DNA of 64,000 nucleotides from UBA4427 sp045106235 (GCA_045106235.1 JBGCEJ010000013.1:1-64000); one strand, 5' to 3'; shown: positions 18,103 to 26,469, counted from the stretch's first letter. A program made the numbers and translations. The notes: generated by a model from the sequence alone, not told the origin.

Positions 18103-19425
18103 ATGCGAAAGCTCATGCTCGTTGGTGCAGTCGCGGCAGCGTCTTTCTTAGTCGCTGCCCCGAGCTTTGCCCAAACGGTCCAGTACACCGGATCGCTGAT
18201 GATCGGTTTCGGTGATTCCGATAACCCGACCGATGTTTCCAACAATGCTGTTCCGATCTGTGCGTTCACGGGTCCCAACCCGTTCGCCCCCCAGACCTTC
18301 GGTTCGCTGCCCGTCTACGGCCGCGCCGAACAGACCGCCAGTGGCGCCCTGACCTTCCAGGGTCACGGCATCGGTGGTGGCCCCCAGGCCGGTAGTGACG
18401 CTGGTGGTGCTGTAGTCAAGGTGAACGCGACGTGTAACGTTGTCGTCCCGTCCTTCTTAAACCCTCGTCTCCGAAGCCGCACCCAGGTCGGCGCGGCCAA
18501 GTGGCCGGGCGTCCGGGGCGCTTTCCCGGCAACGGGCACGGGCGTTGGATCGCCGGCAACGCCGACGGTTCCCCCGACCTACATGCTCTCCGCAGGCAAC
18601 GGTAACCCGTCCAGCTTCGCCACGGCGATCCCGTTCTTCGGCGGCAACGGTCAGGTCACGGTTTCCCCCGGTGCCAACAACTACGGTGGCGGCATCCCGT
18701 ACCAGGGTGGCGGCGGTGTTCAGCTCGCGCTCAACACCACCACGATGACGGGTGGCGGCGGCACGCTGATGACGTTCGGTGTTGCTGATTACGTCAACGG
18801 CTTCCTCCCCACCGATCCGCAGCTCTTCGGTACGGACGCCAAGGGCGTCTTCAATGGTCCCCTCGGTGCGACGACGTCGTTCCCGAACGGCATCATCGTC
18901 GGTCAGGCCCAGAACATGGCCCTCCGCACGCCGGGCGCACTCACCCCCACCAACGGCACCATGATGGTTCCGGTCTCCCTGCGCACGATCGACATGCAGG
19001 GCGCGATCCAGACGCTCCTCGGTGGTGACACCGGCATGGGCGGAACGGGACCGCAGCTTCAGTCCCCGGCTCAGTTCGACGGCGCGTTCTTCGAATGGAC
19101 GACGGGCATGGTCCAGCACACGGACATGGTTGGCGACTTCGTGACGGAACGAACCGCAACCGGCTTCGACCTCGCGGTCACGCCGGCCGGTACGCCCGCA
19201 ACGGATCCGAACCAGACGACGCGACGCCTTCAGCTCGTTTCGCCCTGGTCCGCTTCCATCGCACTCAAGGGTCCCTTCGGGTTCCCGGTTCCGGACCTCG
19301 GGTTCGGTGGTCTCGCAGTCCTCACCCTCGACATCACGCCCGCGCCGGAACCCGGCACGATCGCGATGCTCGGATTCGGTGTTGCTGGACTCGCGGGCCT
19401 CGGTGCCATGCGACGGCGCAACTAA
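18103..19425 (+). CDS. PEP-CTERM surface protein, Gly/Asn-rich
   Basis: A 440-residue exported protein. A classical signal peptide (MRKLMLVGAVAAASFLVA, cleavage near 'PSFAQ') precedes a low-complexity mature region rich in Gly, Asn, Thr and Pro with 'GGGxP' and 'TMTGGGGTLM' stretches, then the C-terminal exosortase signal 'APEPGTIAMLGFGVAGLAGL' followed by 'GAMRRRN'. AGGAGA lies 8 nt before the ATG and a strong terminator follows 70 nt after the stop, so it is a single-gene transcript, probably well expressed. The biased Gly codon use (GGT/GGC) stands out from neighbours. PEP-CTERM proteins usually end up in the exopolysaccharide matrix. No enzymatic domain is recognised. Confidence 0.88.
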   Translation: MRKLMLVGAVAAASFLVAAPSFAQTVQYTGSLMIGFGDSDNPTDVSNNAVPICAFTGPNPFAPQTFGSLPVYGRAEQTASGALTFQGHGIGGGPQAGSDAGGAVVKVNATCNVVVPSFLNPRLRSRTQVGAAKWPGVRGAFPATGTGVGSPATPTVPPTYMLSAGNGNPSSFATAIPFFGGNGQVTVSPGANNYGGGIPYQGGGGVQLALNTTTMTGGGGTLMTFGVADYVNGFLPTDPQLFGTDAKGVFNGPLGATTSFPNGIIVGQAQNMALRTPGALTPTNGTMMVPVSLRTIDMQGAIQTLLGGDTGMGGTGPQLQSPAQFDGAFFEWTTGMVQHTDMVGDFVTERTATGFDLAVTPAGTPATDPNQTTRRLQLVSPWSASIALKGPFGFPVPDLGFGGLAVLTLDITPAPEPGTIAMLGFGVAGLAGLGAMRRRN

Positions 19426-19497
19426 AGACGACACTCTTGATCGACGGTTCTTCGGAACCCTCGGCTGAGATGGTCGACTTCGGTTGAACCAAGAATA

Positions 19498-19533
19498 GGG
19501 GCGGCGATCCTTCGGGATCGTCGCCCTTTTTCT
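19498..19533 (+). terminator. Strong rho-independent terminator
   Basis: GGGCGGCGATCC (19498-19509 region) pairs with GGATCGTCGCCC around a TTCG tetraloop (one G-T wobble), directly followed by TTTTTCTTT. It ends the PEP-CTERM transcript. Confidence 0.93.
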
Positions 19534-19644
19534 TTGCGCGGCTCGCTTGAGGTTCACCAACGAGATTCGCCGCCGCACGTGCTTCTATATATAGTCAGAC
19601 GGCAGCCGCCCCTCGCCTCCCTTTTCAAATGGTGAAGCTCCCTG

Positions 19645-20742
19645 ATGCCTCAACGCGCCCCCGCCGTTTCAACGCCCCTCCTCGACGGGCTTCTCACGGG
19701 AGGCATCTCGATTCTCGGCATGGGCGCTCTGCTGGCCTATTTCGCCTTCATCAGCCTTTCAGGCGCGGGGATCGGCGGCGGAGAGCGCGCCCTCGGGTTC
19801 GTTCAAGGGGACTGGATTGCGCTCACCATCCTGATCAACAGCACTCATTTCATGGTCTCGTACCGAATCCTGTACGTCTCGAAGGCCGAGATTTTCGCGA
19901 ATCGTTGGTCGACCTTGATCGTTCCCTGCCTATTGATGGGCCTGCTTCTCTTCGGCGCGATCAGCCCCGAACAGGCGACGATCTACGGCTGGCTCGTCCT
20001 GGTCAGCTCTCTCTATCTCGCATGGCATTACACGGGACAAGCCTGGGGCATGGTCGCCTCCTTCGGGCACCTGCACGGCGTGCGCTTCACGAACACGGAA
20101 CGCCTGGCGATCCGGTTTGGGATGCGAGCGCTTCTTGCGCTGCATCTTCTTTACGCCCTTTCAGGACGCTTTCCGCCGGCCGGCTGGATTGCCCCCGCGA
20201 CGTTTATCAAAGCCTACGGTTTTGCGTTTCAGGCCGTCTGCCTCGCCGTCGCCCTCGGGTTCGGAGCGGGCGCCTGGGCCTTCCTTCAGGCACATCGCCG
20301 CGGGCCCAAAATGCCCATTCGCGCCGTGATCCCCTGGATCGCGCTCTTCCTCTGGTACCCGTTCTGGTATTTCATTCCGGGCGGCTTTCTCTGGGTCCAG
20401 CTTTCCCATGCGCTCCAGTATTTGTCGTTCCCGCTTCGCGTGGAAGTCAACCGCTATGCGGCAAGCGCCGAGCCTGGGACAACTCGAAGCACGCGGCAGA
20501 AACAGATCCGACTGCTCGTGGTGTACCTCGCCCTCGTGGTCGTGGGCGCGATCCTTCTGAGCGGGCCGCCCCTGGCCGCCCAGGCTTTCGGAAACGGCTG
20601 GTACTCAACGCCCAACGCGCGCGCGATCTTCATCGCCTTCACGAACTGCATCGCGATTCATCACTATTTTATTGATGGGGCGATCTGGAAGATCAGCAAT
20701 CCCAAGGTGCGGCAGGAACTCTTCGCGCACGCTTCGGGCTGA
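19645..20742 (+). CDS. Polytopic membrane protein with conserved-looking His motifs
   Basis: A 365-residue integral membrane protein with about nine hydrophobic helices. Histidine-bearing motifs lie in or near helices: 'NSTHFMVSY', 'LAWHYTGQAWG', 'LSHALQYLSFPLRVE' and near the end 'NCIAIHHYFIDGAIWK'. Clusters of this kind often bind metal in membrane oxygenases, desaturases or isomerases, so a membrane-embedded metal site is a reasonable guess, not a demonstrated one. I do not recognise a named family. The gene stands alone between the terminator of the PEP-CTERM gene and a convergent small gene; a TATATATA stretch at about 19587 could be part of its promoter. The overlapping frame 19629-20675 is a shadow of this gene. 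Confidence 0.8.
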   Translation: MPQRAPAVSTPLLDGLLTGGISILGMGALLAYFAFISLSGAGIGGGERALGFVQGDWIALTILINSTHFMVSYRILYVSKAEIFANRWSTLIVPCLLMGLLLFGAISPEQATIYGWLVLVSSLYLAWHYTGQAWGMVASFGHLHGVRFTNTERLAIRFGMRALLALHLLYALSGRFPPAGWIAPATFIKAYGFAFQAVCLAVALGFGAGAWAFLQAHRRGPKMPIRAVIPWIALFLWYPFWYFIPGGFLWVQLSHALQYLSFPLRVEVNRYAASAEPGTTRSTRQKQIRLLVVYLALVVVGAILLSGPPLAAQAFGNGWYSTPNARAIFIAFTNCIAIHHYFIDGAIWKISNPKVRQELFAHASG

Positions 20743-20847
20743 TCTGCGCGCAGGTACTCTCGTTCCGACGAGTGAACGCAGCGCGGTTCGCTTCATCGCG
20801 GGCCCAGGCGCGCGGCAAAGGATGCGCGAGAAAGCCCAATGACGCGA

Positions 20848-21255
20848 TCAGCCGCCTTCGAGGTCTTCGCCGAGGGGACGCTGGAACGTATACCGGAAGG
20901 GTTCAAGGACCAGCACTTCGGCCGTCTCTTGATAGACAGCCAACCCCTGCGAGGGCAGCGCGGCAAGGTTGAACAAGCTTGCCGGAACCATAAACAAGCC
21001 TCCAACGACCATCCGCAAAGCGCCACCCGGGCGTAGGAGCACTGCGTCGACCGCCTTGTTCCCGATCTCCCCGACGCGCGAATCCGCCGCCATCCCCGGG
21101 CTCGTTCCCGCCGCAACGATCACCAAACTCAAACCAAGAACGGCCGCGCTGCGAGCGCTCATCGCCGCGGCAAGACGGCCGATTCTTTGAATTCGGCCGG
21201 ACTGGCTCGCATTTTCGAGTGCAGGCGGAGCAGGGAAACGCGTTGAACGACTCAT
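20848..21255 (-). CDS. Small secreted or membrane protein of unknown function
   Basis: A 135-residue protein with an N-terminal hydrophobic segment (about residues 33-56, ending 'GTSPGMAAD') and a second hydrophobic stretch in 'LLRPGGALRMVVGGLFMVPASLFNL', then an amphipathic C-terminus with 'VLVLEPFRYTFQRPLGEDL'. The pattern 'vlRPlg...vvG...fv...pf' is seen in short hypothetical proteins of many proteobacteria. GAGGT 6 nt upstream supports the ATG at 21255. It is convergent with the membrane protein gene and divergent from the catabolic operon; no role can be assigned. Confidence 0.72.
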   Translation of the reverse strand: MSRSTRFPAPPALENASQSGRIQRIGRLAAAMSARSAAVLGLSLVIVAAGTSPGMAADSRVGEIGNKAVDAVLLRPGGALRMVVGGLFMVPASLFNLAALPSQGLAVYQETAEVLVLEPFRYTFQRPLGEDLEGG

Positions 21256-21464
21256 GGGTTTACCTCGGGCGTGTTCGGTCGTGAAGCCAGATCATACCCT
21301 ATCTAATCGACGCCTTGGATCCTCGAGCATCATTCCGGGCCCTCAGTCATTTCCGGGCTTCAGGAAGTCGGACGAACGCGTCGCGAAAGCCGCAGCCTCC
21401 TCGCTATTCTGACCCCGCTTTCGACCCCGCATTCGTCCCGAGATGCGGACCGCGGAGATGCCCA

Positions 21465-22301
21465 TTGCCTTCTGACGATTCTTCAAACAGCCCCGTCGCG
21501 ACTCCCCCCTCCGGCGAAGCCTACGAAACCCTCCGCTGGGAACGCATCGGATCGGTCCTCCGCATCACGATCGATCATCCCCGTAGCCGACTCAACGCGG
21601 TCGATGACACCCTGCATACCGAGCTCACCCGACTGATGGCGGATCTCAAGCGCGAGAATCAAGCGCGCGCGATCCTGCTGACCGGTGCGGGCAAGGCCTT
21701 CTCCGCGGGCGGCGATTTCAAATGGTTTCCGACCCTCGACAATCTCGAGCGCCTTGAGCATCTGCGCCGCGATGCCAAACAATTGATCTGGGATCTCCTC
21801 GATATTCCGCTCCCCGTCGTCGCAGCGGTGAACGGCCCCGCCGTCGGACTCGGCGCCTCGATCGCACTTCTCTGCGATGTCATCTTCATGAGCGAGTCGG
21901 CGGTGATCGCAGATCCTCACGTCAGCGTAGGCATCGTCGCGGGCGATGGCGGCGCCGCCATCTGGCCCCTCGCCGTCGGCCCCGCCCGCGCAAAGCGCTA
22001 CCTCCTGACGGGCGACCCTGTCCCCGCCCAGGAAGCCGAACGCATCGGTCTCGTCAACGAAGTCGTCCCGGACGAAGCCCTCGCAGACGAAGCCCTCGCC
22101 TTCGCGACGCGACTCGCCGAAGGGGCTCCCCTCGCCGTGCAGTACACCAAGCAGGCGGTGAACAAAGTGATCAAGGATGCCCTGAACACCGCCTTCGACA
22201 CTTCGACGGCGCTCGAGATCGTCACCTTCCAGAGCGACGACCATAAAGAAGCGCTGGCTGCACTCTCAGAAAAACGCAAGCCTGAGTTCAAGGGCCGTTA
22301 G
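21465..22301 (+). CDS. Atypical crotonase (enoyl-CoA hydratase/isomerase family)
   Basis: About 278 residues with the crotonase fold: 'ITIDHPRSRLNAVDD', the CoA-binding oxyanion loop 'FSAGGDFKWF', 'NGPAVGLGASIALLCDVIF' and 'GIVAGDGGAAIWPLAVG'. Both Glu residues used by enoyl-CoA hydratases are absent: the first (GGGCELA in canonical enzymes) is Ser in 'GLGASIA', the second (QPE) is His in 'ADPHVSVG'. The Asp in 'GDGG' marks a subfamily of unknown chemistry. Start: the open frame extends to 21315, but the TTG at 21465 has GGAG 8 nt upstream and matches the usual N-terminal length. First gene of a five-gene catabolic operon. Confidence 0.87.
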   Translation: MPSDDSSNSPVATPPSGEAYETLRWERIGSVLRITIDHPRSRLNAVDDTLHTELTRLMADLKRENQARAILLTGAGKAFSAGGDFKWFPTLDNLERLEHLRRDAKQLIWDLLDIPLPVVAAVNGPAVGLGASIALLCDVIFMSESAVIADPHVSVGIVAGDGGAAIWPLAVGPARAKRYLLTGDPVPAQEAERIGLVNEVVPDEALADEALAFATRLAEGAPLAVQYTKQAVNKVIKDALNTAFDTSTALEIVTFQSDDHKEALAALSEKRKPEFKGR

Positions 22302-22351
22302 TCAACCGGCGCCGATCGCCCGCCGCGCGCCCCAGAAAAAAGGAGCCTACG

Positions 22352-23020
22352 ATGTCAGAAGTCTCGCTCTACGAAGCGATGAGTACGCTCCGCGCGGTCC
22401 GCCGCTTGAAGCCCGACCCGATTCCCCATGATGTGCTGCGCCGCGTGCTCGAAGCGGCAAGCTGGGCACCCACGGGCGGGAACGCACAACCCTGGCGCGT
22501 CCTCGTCGTGCAGGATGCCGAGAAACTCGCTGCACTCGGCGCCCTCTACTCGGCGGGATGGAAGAGTTATGCCGAGGGGCATCTCAAGCTCCTCGACGGC
22601 GCGCCCCAAAGCGTGCTCGATTCCACCATGAAAATGTTCGATGCGGGCAACTACCTCGCGGATCATTTCGCCGCCCTCCCCGCGCTTCTCGTATTTTGCT
22701 TCAACCCCAAAAACATGGCCATCACAGACGCGAAGCTCGACCGGATCTCCGTGGTCGGCGGCGGATCAATCTATCCCGCGGTCCAGAACACGCTCCTCGC
22801 CTGCCGAGCCGAAGGTCTCGGCTGCGTGCTGACGACGCTGCTCTGCCAGGTTGAAGACGAAGTGCGTCGCCTGCTCAGCATCCCGGAGCCCTGGGGTACC
22901 GCCGCGGCGATTCCGATCGGCTATCCCGTGCGCGGCGGGCATGGCCCTATTTCGAGACGCCCTCCGGAGAAATTGGCTTTCCAGGACACCTGGGGCGAAA
23001 CCTGGGGCGGCGACGCCTAA
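22352..23020 (+). CDS. Nitroreductase-family FMN oxidoreductase
   Basis: A 222-residue protein with the nitroreductase fold: the FMN-phosphate Arg motif 'LRAVRRLKPDPIP' near the N-terminus, 'AASWAPTGGNAQPWRVLVV', and 'PAVQNTLLACRAEGLGCVLTTL' plus 'IPIGYPVRGGHGP' in the C-terminal half. These enzymes use NAD(P)H to reduce nitro, quinone or flavin substrates; some act in ring reduction or as flavin reductases for two-component monooxygenases, which would fit the HsaA/DszC-like gene two places on. AGGAG stands 7 nt upstream of the ATG. It follows the crotonase gene by 50 nt. Confidence 0.9.
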   Translation: MSEVSLYEAMSTLRAVRRLKPDPIPHDVLRRVLEAASWAPTGGNAQPWRVLVVQDAEKLAALGALYSAGWKSYAEGHLKLLDGAPQSVLDSTMKMFDAGNYLADHFAALPALLVFCFNPKNMAITDAKLDRISVVGGGSIYPAVQNTLLACRAEGLGCVLTTLLCQVEDEVRRLLSIPEPWGTAAAIPIGYPVRGGHGPISRRPPEKLAFQDTWGETWGGDA

Positions 23021-23059
23021 CACTCTCCGATCCCTCTTCACGAACCGAAAGAATGCGCC

Positions 23060-24235
23060 ATGTACTTCACTGAAGAACCCGATCATATTCGCCAGCTGCG
23101 GGAGACCCTTCGACGCTTCGTGGCGGACGAGATGTCGCCCGAGCTGCGACGCCAGCTCGACAAAGAGCATCGCTTCCCCCCGGAACTCTTCCGCAAACTT
23201 GCCGACCTGGGCGTCTGTGGACTCACCATCGAAGAAGAATACGGCGGGCAGGGCCGGGATCTCGTGGCCGCCGTCGCGGTGATCGAAGAGCTCTGCCGAG
23301 GTGGCGCCTTTCTCGCAGGTCCCTTCATCCACTGCGCATTCTACGGAGGGATGAACATCTCCGAGAACGGTTCAGAGGAGCAGAAACGCGAATACCTTCC
23401 GCGGCTTGCCGCAGGCGATTTGCTCTTCGCATACGGACTCTCGGAACCCGACGTCGGCGGCGATCTCGCGAGCGTCACCACCACGGCGGAACTCTCCGAG
23501 GACGGCGAGACCGTGAAGATCAATGGCTTTAAGCGCTGGTGCACAGGTGCTGACTGGGTCGACTATATCTACTGCCTCGTGCGCAGCGGCCCGCCCGAAG
23601 CCAAGTACAAGAACCTCTCCTTCGTCCTAATCCCGCCCACAACGCCCGGGGTCAGCGTCCACCCCATCGAACACGCGAACCTCCGCTACACGCTTTCGAG
23701 CGATGTCATCTTCGAAGACGTCGAAGTCCCCAGCTCCCTCATCGTGGGCGGCAAGGAAAACTGGAACCGCGGCTGGCGCCTCTTGGCCGGGAAAGCACTC
23801 GACGTCGAGAAGATTGAGATCACCGCAGTCGCTTTCGGCATCGCCCAGGCCGCGGTCGAAGAAGCCTGGGAATACGCCCAGCAGCGCAAACAATTCGGCA
23901 AACCCATCAGCGGCCATCAGGCGATCCGACATGAGCTGGCGGAAGTGCGGACTAAACTCGAAGCCTGCCGCCTCATGCTCTACCGCGCGGCCTGGCTCGC
24001 CCAAACAGACCAGCCCTGCTCCGTCGAAACCTCGATGGCGAAACTCTTCATCGCGAATACCGCCGTCGAAATTGGCATCGTCTGCCAGCGCATTCTCGGC
24101 TCCTACGGCCTTGCTGACGGACACGACATGGAAAGACATGTCCGCGACTTATTAGGCATGCCGATCGTCGGCGGCTCCTCGCATATGCAGAAGAACAATA
24201 TCGCCAACCGACTCGGCCTCGCCGACGGGGAATAA
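23060..24235 (+). CDS. Acyl-CoA dehydrogenase, catalytic-Glu position altered
   Basis: A 391-residue acyl-CoA dehydrogenase with the N-terminal helical domain ('LGVCGLTIEEEYGGQGRD'), the beta domain ('YGLSEPDVGGDLASV', 'KRWCTGADWVDY') and the C-terminal helical domain ('QQRKQFGKPISGHQAIRHELAE'). In the C-terminal segment, where many family members have Y-E-G-T-x-E, it reads 'IVGGSSHMQKNN', so the classical catalytic Glu and the following Glu are both replaced. Such changes occur in heteromeric steroid-type enzymes and in non-dehydrogenating relatives. FAD-dependent oxidation of an acyl-CoA side chain is the most likely role, possibly with a partner subunit. Weak ribosome-binding site; 39 nt behind the nitroreductase gene and 2 nt before the next gene. 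Confidence 0.9.
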   Translation: MYFTEEPDHIRQLRETLRRFVADEMSPELRRQLDKEHRFPPELFRKLADLGVCGLTIEEEYGGQGRDLVAAVAVIEELCRGGAFLAGPFIHCAFYGGMNISENGSEEQKREYLPRLAAGDLLFAYGLSEPDVGGDLASVTTTAELSEDGETVKINGFKRWCTGADWVDYIYCLVRSGPPEAKYKNLSFVLIPPTTPGVSVHPIEHANLRYTLSSDVIFEDVEVPSSLIVGGKENWNRGWRLLAGKALDVEKIEITAVAFGIAQAAVEEAWEYAQQRKQFGKPISGHQAIRHELAEVRTKLEACRLMLYRAAWLAQTDQPCSVETSMAKLFIANTAVEIGIVCQRILGSYGLADGHDMERHVRDLLGMPIVGGSSHMQKNNIANRLGLADGE

Positions 24236-24237
24236 GT

Positions 24238-25416
24238 ATGAGCTACGACACCCAAACTTCCGAGTCTGGAACGCGCCTCATCGCCGCCGCCCAGGCGTTC
24301 CAGTCTGAACTGAAGGAACGCGCTCCGGAAATCGAAGAAGCGAGGCGTCTCCCTGCCGAGCTTTCGACCCGCTTTGCAGAAGCCGGTTTCTACCGAATGC
24401 TCGTCCCCGAGGTCTACGGTGGACTCGAAGCCTCGCCGCTCGACTTCACACGTACAATCGAAACCCTGGCCCAAGCCGACGGCGCCGCCGCTTGGTGTTC
24501 ATTCATCGCTGCCAGCTCGGGCACCGTGCTCGCGATGCTCCCCGAAGAAAGCGCCCGGACGATTTTCGCGACACCCGAAACCTTGATCTGCGGCGTCTTC
24601 GCTCCCCGCGGAAAAGCGGTGGTCTGCGAAGGCGGCTTTCAGGTCAGCGGCGAATGGCAATGGGGCTCGGGCACGCAGAACGCCGACTGGGTCCTCGCGG
24701 GCTGCCAAGTCATCCGCGACGGCAAGCCCGAACTCCTGGGCAACGGAACGCCGCGCTCCCGTATGATGATCGTCCCTGCCGAAGAGGTGGAATTCCTCGA
24801 CACCTGGTACGTCTCCGGCCTCTCTGGCACGGGCAGCACGGACTACGCCATCCGCGACCGCTTTGTCCCCGAAGACCGCGCCGTCGGCATTGGCGTCGAC
24901 GGGCCTCTGCCTCGGCCCCTCTACGCCTTCCCGCAGTTCGGTCTGCTCGGCATGGGCATCGCCGCCGTCGCGCTCGGTCTCGCCCGCGCCGCCATCGACG
25001 AGCTCGTCGACATCGCCGGAGGCAAGACCCCTTCCGGCAGCGCCCGCCCCCTCGCAGCCCGCGCCGGCGCCCAAACCGAAACCGCCCGCGCGGAAGCCAC
25101 TCTCCGCTCTGCCCGCGCTTTCTTCTACGAAGCCGTCACCGACGCCTGGGAAGCCGCCCTCCGCGACGGTCGCATCACGACCGAACATCGACGCGATATC
25201 CGCCTCGCCACGACCCATGCCACCCACGCTTCAGCCGAAGCCGTCGATCGCATGTATCACCTCGCCGGGGGGAGCTCCGTCTACCGCCGCTCCCCGCTCC
25301 AGCGCATCTTCCGCGACGTCCACGTCGCCACGCAACACATGATGGTCGGCCCGGGCACCCTCGAACTCACGGGCCGACTCCTTCTCGGACTCGAGACCGA
25401 CACGGCCATGCTCTAA
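24238..25416 (+). CDS. DszC/HsaA-like flavin-dependent monooxygenase (acyl-CoA dehydrogenase fold)
   Basis: A 392-residue protein of acyl-CoA dehydrogenase fold, type-2 C-terminal domain. It has 'GFYRMLVPEVYGGLEASPLDF', 'ADGAAAWCSFIAAS', a beta domain 'GEWQWGSGTQNADWVLAGC', and C-terminal 'HLAGGSSVYRRSPLQRIFRDVHVATQHMMV', the ending characteristic of the group D flavin monooxygenase family (HpaB, HsaA, DszC, SfnC). These enzymes use reduced FMN and O2 to hydroxylate aromatics or oxidise organosulfur compounds and need a separate reductase, which the nitroreductase-like gene upstream might supply. ATG lies 2 nt after the preceding TAA; the next gene begins 2 nt after its stop. Confidence 0.85.
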   Translation: MSYDTQTSESGTRLIAAAQAFQSELKERAPEIEEARRLPAELSTRFAEAGFYRMLVPEVYGGLEASPLDFTRTIETLAQADGAAAWCSFIAASSGTVLAMLPEESARTIFATPETLICGVFAPRGKAVVCEGGFQVSGEWQWGSGTQNADWVLAGCQVIRDGKPELLGNGTPRSRMMIVPAEEVEFLDTWYVSGLSGTGSTDYAIRDRFVPEDRAVGIGVDGPLPRPLYAFPQFGLLGMGIAAVALGLARAAIDELVDIAGGKTPSGSARPLAARAGAQTETARAEATLRSARAFFYEAVTDAWEAALRDGRITTEHRRDIRLATTHATHASAEAVDRMYHLAGGSSVYRRSPLQRIFRDVHVATQHMMVGPGTLELTGRLLLGLETDTAML

Positions 25417-25418
25417 CG

Positions 25419-26465
25419 ATGGCGGCTCCTCCCATCACGCGCGACCGGCCTCCACTCCGCGTCGGCACCCTCGCCGATACCCCCATGCTGACGGGCCCCC
25501 TCGAAACCCGACGGGCGCTTCTCGAACGCGTGAGCGCGACCGGCCTCGACCATGTCTTCGTCGCCGACCATATTAGTTTCTTCACAGGCCTCGGCATGGA
25601 CGGCCTAATTCAAGCCGCCACGATCGCCGCCCTCGAACCCAACCTGAAAATCGAAATTGGCGTCTACCTCCTCGCACTCCGCCATCCGCTGCCCGTCGCC
25701 CGCCAAATCGCATCACTCTGCGAATCCGCTCCCGGCCGACTCATCATGGGCGTTGGCGTAGGTGGCGAAGACCGACACGAGGTCGAAATCTGTGGCATCG
25801 ACCCCGCCACCCGGGGCCGCCGAACAAACGCCTCTCTCATCGCCCTGCGCGGACTTCTCAGCGGCAAGCCCGCGACGCAGCACGATGACTTCTTCGACTT
25901 CGACGAAGCCTTGATCGTGCCCGCGCCTTCCCCGCCCGTCCCCTTCGTGATCGGCGGCCGGTCGAACGCTGCCCTCCGTCGCGCGGCCCTCCACGGGGAC
26001 GGCTGGCTCGGTGTATGGTGCTCGCCGAAAAGGTTCGCCGCGGTCTGCGGCGAGATCGATGACCTCGCAACGGGCCGAAGCCACCCTCTCCCTACCGAAG
26101 CCTGGGACCATGGACTCCAGGTCTGGGTCGGACTCGACTCCAATCGCGGCCGCGCAAGGGAACGACTCGCCGCGGCGATGCAGGGGATGTATCAAATCCC
26201 CTTCGAGAACTTCGAACGCTATAGCCCCTTCGGCACAGCGGAAGAAATCGCCGATTTCATGATTGCCTACAGCGAGTCCGGCTGCCGTCACTTCAACATC
26301 ATGCCCATCGCCGATTCAACCGAGGCCGCCATCGAAGGCGTCGCCGAAATCCGCGAGCGGATCGCCGCCGCCACCGCGACGGCCACCGCCGCTGCCACCG
26401 CCGGAAACGAGGGCGAGGGCGCAGGCAACGGCGCGGGCGCGGGCGCGGGCGCGGAAAACGGCTAG
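25419..26465 (+). CDS. LLM-class (luciferase-like, F420-type) oxidoreductase
   Basis: A 348-residue TIM-barrel flavin/F420 oxidoreductase: 'RVGTLADTPMLTGP', 'VSATGLDHVFVADHISFFTG', 'IGVYLLALRHPLPVARQIASL', 'LIMGVGVGGEDRHEVEICGIDP' and 'PPVPFVIGGRSNAALRRAALHGDGWLG'. It resembles the actinobacterial F420-dependent subgroup rather than FMN alkane monooxygenases, so F420 would be expected in this organism (inference). The start ATG is 2 nt after the upstream TAA. The C-terminus has an unusual tail of about 35 residues made of Ala, Thr, Gly, Asn and Glu encoded by short repeats. Last gene of the operon, convergent with the alkylsulfatase gene 4 nt away. Confidence 0.87.
   Translation: MAAPPITRDRPPLRVGTLADTPMLTGPLETRRALLERVSATGLDHVFVADHISFFTGLGMDGLIQAATIAALEPNLKIEIGVYLLALRHPLPVARQIASLCESAPGRLIMGVGVGGEDRHEVEICGIDPATRGRRTNASLIALRGLLSGKPATQHDDFFDFDEALIVPAPSPPVPFVIGGRSNAALRRAALHGDGWLGVWCSPKRFAAVCGEIDDLATGRSHPLPTEAWDHGLQVWVGLDSNRGRARERLAAAMQGMYQIPFENFERYSPFGTAEEIADFMIAYSESGCRHFNIMPIADSTEAAIEGVAEIRERIAAATATATAAATAGNEGEGAGNGAGAGAGAENG
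26430..26453. repeat. Four tandem GGCGCG hexamers
   Basis: GGCGCG is repeated four times without interruption and encodes the Gly-Ala repeat in the C-terminal tail of the LLM oxidoreductase. Length change by slippage would stay in frame. Confidence 0.85.
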
Positions 26466-26469
26466 TGCG

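Noticed and set aside
18457..19578. 373-residue minus-strand open frame
   Set aside because: It is opposite the PEP-CTERM gene and crosses its terminator; composition (Arg, Glu, Gly) is that of a shadow.
19629..20675. 348-residue frame overlapping the membrane protein gene
   Set aside because: It is shifted against the membrane protein frame and gives an Arg/Ser/Pro-rich product without membrane helices.
24492..25418. Upstream half of a 657-residue open frame leading into the LLM gene
   Set aside because: The upstream part is an Arg-rich out-of-frame reading of the monooxygenase gene. Only from the ATG at 25419 does the frame match the LLM family.
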